This document shows, piece after piece, positions 58,433 through 64,000 of a stretch of DNA of 64,000 nucleotides. The DNA is from Sphagnum compactum (taxonomy: Eukaryota; Bryophyta; Sphagnopsida; Sphagnales). The stretch spans positions 7,884,515-7,948,514 of the forward strand of contig OZ234499.1 of the NCBI GenBank assembly GCA_965153455.1, in the 5' to 3' direction. Made by a program: the position numbers and the translations under genes. A model generated the notes under the pieces. That model had not been told where the DNA came from. It did no database searches and was given only the letters and a program-made list of their open reading frames with translations. Every line of letters begins with the position of its first letter. Position 1 is the stretch's first letter.

Positions 58433-59632
58433 CTAACCTGTGTAGACACTACATTTTGCTTCAAAACTGATTTCCAGTTGCCTAGCAGCATCAACATAGT
58501 AAGACAGTAGTTGAGGTGTAGTGCTATTATCATCATCATCTGAGCAACAATCGACGTAGGTTTTTGCAGAATTGACGTAGCCACTTCTTCCTGTTCTGCT
58601 GTCTGTAGAAGCAGTAGACCTATGGAGTCCTACTGAAGTCGGCATCTCAGAGATGCTTTGAAGCACAGGCTGCCAAGACTTGCTCCTTGATCTCCTCAAG
58701 TTTCGAGCAGCAGCTGATGATCGTCTGGAGTAAGGATGTGGTCTGCTGCTGCAGCTCATGGGCACGCTAATCGAATTTATATATTCAGTTTGTTTGCCAA
58801 TAATTCGATTCTTGCCAGCTAGTGATCTAGTCATCATGTTCTTCTCTTTTTGATGTTGTTCCAGTAGTAATCTGTTGTTGCAGTGATCGTTAGCTGGAAG
58901 TAGGGTTGCACAACAATCCTGAAAGAAAGTAAATTTGACAAGACATGATCCTGCTGAAGCTCTAATGTTATAGGAAGGTAAGCTGGTGGGATGGTGATCG
59001 GCCTGCTGCTGGTGGCGGATCAGCTGCGGCCTCTGATCATTTTGCTGCTTCGATTCTATCTCTCGACTCGCAGCAGCTGCTGCACATTTGATCTTGCTCT
59101 TCCAACCAGCTTGTTGTTCTAGAACTGCAGCTGCTTCGTAACTTTCCGCGACGCCAGCTGCTTTCTTCCATGTCTGGTTATAGCTGGACGTGGTGCTGCG
59201 CACATGAGCAGCAGCAGGGATATAACTCGACCTTCGTGTATGAAGAATATCTTCTTCACAAGACGTAGTGCACTGATTGTCGACCCTCAAGTGTTGCAAA
59301 AATGTGAGTGGAACAGCAGCAGCTGGGGTGTGCGCCGCGGAGGAGGCGGAAACTGGTGGACGCAGAAATTGATGAGTACCTGCTGCAGCAGCTGGGCGAA
59401 TTCCCGGTCTAGGTTGCAAGAAGTAAGTCTGGCCTGTCTCGAGCTTGGCGCTTGGCGGTAGTCCTCGATTCTTGGCTATAATTGACCTGCTAACGAAGTA
59501 GTCTGGGTAGATGAGCAGGAGATCATCGACGTTGCAAGGCTTCCGTATGTACTCCACATAGCCATTTGGATGCACCACACTTACAGCCTCTTGATCCGTC
59601 ACACTGCATCCTGTCAATCCGCCATTACCCAT
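58433..59632 (-). CDS. PADRE (DUF4228) domain protein
   Basis: A single open frame of 399 codons on the minus strand. The ATG at 59632 is preferred over an upstream in-frame codon because it begins MGNGGLTGCS, an N-myristoylation-type start (Gly2) with a nearby Cys, usual for this family. The PADRE domain covers about residues 10-75: AVSVVHPNGYVEYIRKP, DLLLIYPDYFV, LPPSAKLETGQTYFLQPRP. The middle is Ala/Ser/Gln-rich and probably disordered. Near the C-terminus RSRSKSWQPVLQSISEMP matches the conserved Trp-x-Pro-x-Leu-x-x-Ile element seen at the end of many members. Family genes respond to pathogens and abiotic stress and are thought to act at membranes; the molecular role is unclear. A good acceptor-like site (CTTTCTTTCAG, ending near 58919) lies in frame inside the ORF, so an optional or real intron cannot be excluded, but I saw no matching donor. 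The stop overlaps a donor-like CAG|GTTAGA. Confidence 0.9.
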   Translation of the reverse strand: MGNGGLTGCSVTDQEAVSVVHPNGYVEYIRKPCNVDDLLLIYPDYFVSRSIIAKNRGLPPSAKLETGQTYFLQPRPGIRPAAAAGTHQFLRPPVSASSAAHTPAAAVPLTFLQHLRVDNQCTTSCEEDILHTRRSSYIPAAAHVRSTTSSYNQTWKKAAGVAESYEAAAVLEQQAGWKSKIKCAAAAASREIESKQQNDQRPQLIRHQQQADHHPTSLPSYNIRASAGSCLVKFTFFQDCCATLLPANDHCNNRLLLEQHQKEKNMMTRSLAGKNRIIGKQTEYINSISVPMSCSSRPHPYSRRSSAAARNLRRSRSKSWQPVLQSISEMPTSVGLHRSTASTDSRTGRSGYVNSAKTYVDCCSDDDDNSTTPQLLSYYVDAARQLEISFEAKCSVYTG

Positions 59633-60781
59633 TGCGGTCGGCCGGCCGACCAGTACTTTATACGCAGTCTGTCCTTCACTGATCACTTCATCTTCTTCGT
59701 CATCATCACCTGCGCTTCATCTCGCTGCATTCTAGTGCACTCTGTAGTGCAGTTATAGCCCTAGTTCTGCTGATCTCTTTCAAGACTCAGAAAGATAGAG
59801 ATTGAAACCTGATGCAGGAACTAGCGAGGATTAGTTGGATGATCCTGTACGCTTTGTGAACGCCCTTCCACCTAAACGCTCTTCCTAAAGTAATAGGAGA
59901 CATGTAGCTGCAGCTGCTGGAGAGATAAAAAAGCTCCAGGATCGATGGAGACCTAAGGCTTTCACGAGAATATCAAGAGCACAAGCCCAATGTGTTCAGC
60001 TCGAGAAAACGAGATCAGATTGAACTGCCCTTGAGTAGACATCGACTAAGACAACCTCATCAACTGGTCTAGAGACACAAAACCAACTTTGTGTAGTCTA
60101 AGCTCTTCGAAAAGCTCCAGCGACGCGGCAATGTAAAAACTTTAGGAAAAAAAAAAAAAAAAAAACCAAGCAAACCCATTGCAGCAGCTTGACGACACTT
60201 GTACCATGTGCCAGAGATAATGAAAGCGGAGTCTGGAGCTAGCTAGGAGGAAGAAGATGATGATGGCCAACAACGGACGTCGCGGTGTTTTTGAAAAATG
60301 CTTTACCACTAGTATATATCTTCACGATATATGTAGCTGGTGACTAAGAAAAGAAAGACGCGGCAAGCAAGATCGACACAGCAGCTGATCACAGAGATCA
60401 ACAGCCCAACCCAAACAAACAAACAAACAAACAAAGCTACCACCAGCTAGTATACTACGCAGCTAACATCACCCATAAGTACATACCAGAGCTAGGGAAA
60501 AAAGAAAGAAAGAAAAACAAAGCGCGAGAAGCTGCAGCAGCTGCTGATGATCACAGACTTGAAGACAAAGCTCAGTTCTAATCAGCTGCAGAAGATCACA
60601 TGAGACTCAAGAAAGACAAAGCTGCGCGCGACAAGAAGAAGCTGCAGCCTGCAACAACAGCAGCAGATGATATCACAGACAAAACAGCAGGGAGTTGATG
60701 AATGTGGAAAGCTCTCAGGTAGCCTGATGGATTGCAGAAGGGCACACCTCAGGATCACTTCACTGGACTCACCACTCTCTA

Positions 60782-60789
<8 letters not shown>
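59633..60789 (-). promoter_or_regulatory. Upstream/leader region of the PADRE gene
   Basis: About 1.15 kb without coding sequence, unusually rich in GCTGCAGCAGC-type blocks and ending in a CT/GA microsatellite. Two related stretches, GAAGCTGCAGCAGCTGCTGA (about 60529) and GAAGCTGCAGCCTGCAAC (about 60638), each followed by GATATCACAGAC- or GATCACAGAC-like sequence, look like an old duplication. There is an A20 run near 60146-60165 and an (AAAC)n stretch near 60412-60436. Transcription start is not placed. Confidence 0.45.

Positions 60790-60815
<26 letters not shown>
60790..60815 (-). repeat. (GA)n microsatellite upstream of the PADRE gene
   Basis: An uninterrupted CT/GA dinucleotide run of about 26 bp. 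GA runs near plant genes can be bound by BBR/BPC-type factors; here this is only a possibility. It is likely variable in length. Confidence 0.85.
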
Positions 60816-60819
<4 letters not shown>

Positions 60820-61144
60820 ACTACAACTGCAGTGGGAGAGGAAGCTAGAAGACTGTAGTGGAGAAGAATTGCGGAATTTGTGGAGATTGCGGTGACTCAT
60901 ATAACAGGCTGCTGCTGCTGTGCTGCCCCCATCATCATGTGTGACCCTGATGCTCATTACATAATGCCTGTCAGATAAGACTCTCCCCTCCCCAGCCTCC
61001 TCAGCCCTCCCCAATCCCCTTTTGTCTCACAATTTTTGGAGTTTACCTCCCTTTAATGCACTACTACTTTTTACCCGCCCTTTCCTTTGTCCTCTCTCAA
61101 AATCTAACTTATGCCTCACACATCCAGCTAGCTCAGATTGTTAG

Positions 61145-61145
<1 letters not shown>

Positions 61146-61178
<33 letters not shown>
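61146..61178 (-). repeat. Second (GA)n microsatellite
   Basis: About 33 bp of CT/GA followed by CGCGCTCTCTCTC. It lies 1.5 kb upstream of the PADRE start codon. Confidence 0.85.
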
Positions 61179-61180
<2 letters not shown>

Positions 61181-61199
61181 GCTCTCTCTCTTCCTTTCT

Positions 61200-64000
61200 C
61201 ACACTAGTAGCCTAGCTAGCTAGGTTGGTTATTTAACTTATACTAGTGGGAGGTTGGTTATATAACTTATACTAGCTTACTTCAAGTTTGAACCTTTTCT
61301 TCTTCTTCTTTTTTATTATTATTATTTCATTGTTATTACTAGTGCTGCCTCTGCTGTTTGGCCTAAGTGTCAACTCGTTAGCCAACAACTTTCTCCTTTC
61401 AAAACCCAGTTTTTGTACTTTAGTTGCAGTTTTCATTACCAAAGCTCCTATCCAAAATTTAATATCTCCTCCTCTAGCTTTGGTCTCCAAATTATGTAAG
61501 CACCTCCACAAAATCTTTACTCATTGAGGGCTTTTCAACAATAGCAAAAGACCTCCCCCCCCCTCCCCCCCACAATTTCCCTAATTTTTTTAGTTATAAT
61601 TTTATTGAATTTTCAATGACAATTGTTCAATGTCTAATAACTCTTGCACTCTCGGTCGAAAGTTCATTATGAAATCACATGGTTGCACCCTTTTTCAACA
61701 CGGGCTTTCCAATTACCAAGAGTGCAATGGGGGGTGGTTTGGTTTGGTTTGGGTAGTGGCAATGAACCCTATGTGGGGGAGAAGGAAAGCAGATCCCTTT
61801 TATTGAGAGAATTGTTTGAAATACACAAGAGGAAGGAGGGTCCATATACTGGAGTCATTGCATCTCCCAAAAATTTAAGTCCCCACAAAAACATTCTCAA
61901 ATTTACTCTAAGTGCTCAAAAGCCTAGAATCCTTAGCTAAGTGGATGGCATGCCAAGTTGCCATGCCCACTTGCATAATAGAAACCCAAGCAGACCTAAG
62001 AACTTTTGCTCTAAAATAATGACCATTAAACTTGAGTGCACTTCTCTAAGACCATAAAAATTAGAATAAAAAGCTACTTAGTAAGTTCATAGGCTAGTGC
62101 TCAAAGACAAAGTTGTTGCTACCAACACTTGTGTTGGCAACAATAATGACTTCCACTCCATTGTCGAGTAAACGATGAGCCCAAGTGTAGCTAGGGGTAT
62201 GTGTGTGGCTCCATCTCAAAGTCATGTCTTGGAACATGCATCTAGGGTATTGTATGTCAAGACAATCCATTAAACAATGTGAAGGTGATTCCACCATCTC
62301 AATCCTCCAAAAAGGATAAATAGACTCCAACCACATTTTAGCAAGTGAGGAGCCTATCAAAAGTCCCGTATTGAAAATCAATTATATCAAAGTGGCAACG
62401 TTTCTTGGGTGTAGATGAATGCCACAATCTCCTCATTAGAAACTACAAATGCTCATAATCAAATCTAGCATTTGCCATCCATAAGGTTGCTGCCCAACAT
62501 ACACAATGATCTTCTATTACTACAAGAAAAATCAAGTTTCACAATATATTTTCAATTGCATTTTTCATATGAAACTAAAATTCCCTTAGTCGTCTAAAAC
62601 AAGTTGCACATGACTTTCAATTACATTCAACATATATTGTATTTGATATCTATATATGGTATCATTTTAAACTTTCATCTATTTGAATTCATATTAAGAA
62701 GTTGTACATGCAACTAATTATGTGCAACTAAAATGGCAACACATCTTTTTATGACATGTGTTCATCTTTTGACAATCAATTATATAGTGACACATGGCAT
62801 TTGATCCCTATTTCAAAATTCAATATTATTAATACATTAGTAATGATGTGAATCAAATTTTGACATGTGTCCATTTTTTGAAGGTTAATTATTTGGTGAT
62901 AGTTGACAATTTTAAGTTCATTAGTCATTTATTGTTTTTAATTATTTATTTAAATCTAGATTGTTCAATTTAAAATCAATAGGATGTTGACACATGACAC
63001 CTATCTAGGTAGGTTAGTAGGTAGGTCTAGGATTATTTTATTTTATTTTTTGGATCTAGTCTTTAAGGTTGAATCTTTCTTATTCACATCCCAAACTACA
63101 CTTGGTTTGTGAATGTCTAATGTACTTACTTATATAATGTACTAAATTAGAATGGAAAACAAAATATTTATGATAAACAATTTAGTTGCAAGTGTGACCA
63201 ACCTAATACCTATGCAATACTAACTATATTATGGGTAATGATAATCAATAGATAATAATATGATTTATTATTATATTGTTACCTAATTTATGTTAATATA
63301 CCTAATACCTAAATATGTATTAATTTGGATATATTAATGCATGTCCACATTAATAGGAATCGACTTTGCATGTTTAGGGGAATTCATTTTTAAATATTTT
63401 AAGAATATTTTATTTTGTAAGTTGAATAAAATCATTTTTATGACCTAAAAAGATGTGAAATTATATTATTATGTAAAGACATGTTTAAAAAGTCCTCCCC
63501 AACAACTGGGGTCCTTACAATGCTTTTAAACACTAATTACACTATTTAATGAATGTTTTTCAATATCTTATTTTCATCAAATTTAGTCCAAATCATACCA
63601 CGTGTTTCCAATATATATTACAAACCTTGTGATATAAACACATTAAAGACTTGCAACATTTGTATAATTTTTGGCTTTAAAATATGAAAAAGTAATCATT
63701 GGTTACACTTCTTGCAATGACATTGTGACACCAAGATTGGTTGCATTAATGAAATTTTTCAACTCAATAACGATAAACACACCTACTATGTATATAGTAG
63801 CCTAGTTAGTTGACTTAATTATATTAACTTTGGCTACATATGCTACCTAACCTAAGCTATTAGGTATACTACCTTAAATAGCCTGTATATTAGGTATATT
63901 GACCTACATATACTAGCTATATTAGCCCATATGTACACCATTAGTTGCACATTATTCGCACACACAACCATATAGCCCAAAAAAATTATGGTGCCTATAA
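61200..64000. other. Gene-free stretch at the window end
   Basis: No recognisable gene. It includes two near-repeats (GTTGGTTATTTAACTTATAC, CTAGTGGGAGG, GTTGGTTATATAACTTATAC at about 61223-61274), a C-rich run near 61553-61571, and TACTACAAGAAAAATC near 62518, which resembles a CACTA-element end whose partner is not found in the window. Confidence 0.5.

Noticed and set aside
58910-58930. Acceptor-like CTTTCTTTCAG inside the PADRE open frame
   Set aside because: The frame stays open across it and both ends of the ORF match the family; no convincing donor upstream, so I kept a single exon but noted it.
62517-62540. Possible CACTA-element left end (TACTACAAGAAAAATC)
   Set aside because: No partner end or target duplication found before the window stops; too short alone to call an element.

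Overview
This is nuclear DNA from a land plant. It holds four spliced or single-exon protein genes in 64 kb, all on the minus strand. They are separated by long AT-rich spacers full of decayed transposons, degenerate tandem repeats and simple-sequence runs. The gene families (class-I plastid-type DAD1-like lipase, PCC13-62-type desiccation-related protein, DUF760/MEB5.2, PADRE/DUF4228) are plant-specific or nearly so, and the introns are ordinary GT-AG introns of about 170-780 bp. The low gene density and old, eroded repeats fit a large genome such as a seed-free plant or gymnosperm. The sequence alone does not let me name the species.

Layout. 1-2069: gene-poor. 2070-4799: three-exon class-3 lipase whose GxSxG nucleophile serine is replaced by glycine. 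5237-5844: two small tandem duplications and a 331-bp fold-back element. 5845-13000: repeat-dominated, including an unusual pair of oppositely oriented minisatellite arms around an AT-rich core (about 9.0-12.8 kb). 13398-13696: higher-order tandem repeat just downstream of the next gene. 14044-15585: three-exon secreted ferritin-like desiccation-related protein. 16450-17060: three copies of a roughly 200-bp tandem repeat. 20394-20760, 25980-26734 and 45600-47720: dead hAT-superfamily transposase genes. 28868-28931: short near-perfect hairpin. 30020-33475: six-exon DUF760 protein with an array of CCGAACC motifs upstream. 34-53 kb: gene-free, with copies of a dispersed repeat family that has a palindromic core, an inverted pair of a 290-bp repeat, and a 17-bp perfect hairpin. 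55971-56124: CACTA-type MITE with a 3-bp target duplication. 58433-59632: PADRE-domain protein with a long upstream region containing GA/CT microsatellites. 61.2-64 kb: gene-free.

The four genes do not form an operon or an obvious cluster. Their families share a stress theme (oxylipin/lipid release, desiccation, UV-B-responsive plastid protein, pathogen/abiotic-stress-responsive PADRE protein), but nothing in the sequence shows that they act together. Exon borders were worked out by hand from reading-frame continuity, family conservation and GT/AG sites. Every junction given keeps the frame.

I did not find a convincing new multi-gene system. The most notable observations are the lipase with a missing nucleophile, the minisatellite-armed inverted structure, the palindrome-centred dispersed repeat family, and two compact hairpins.
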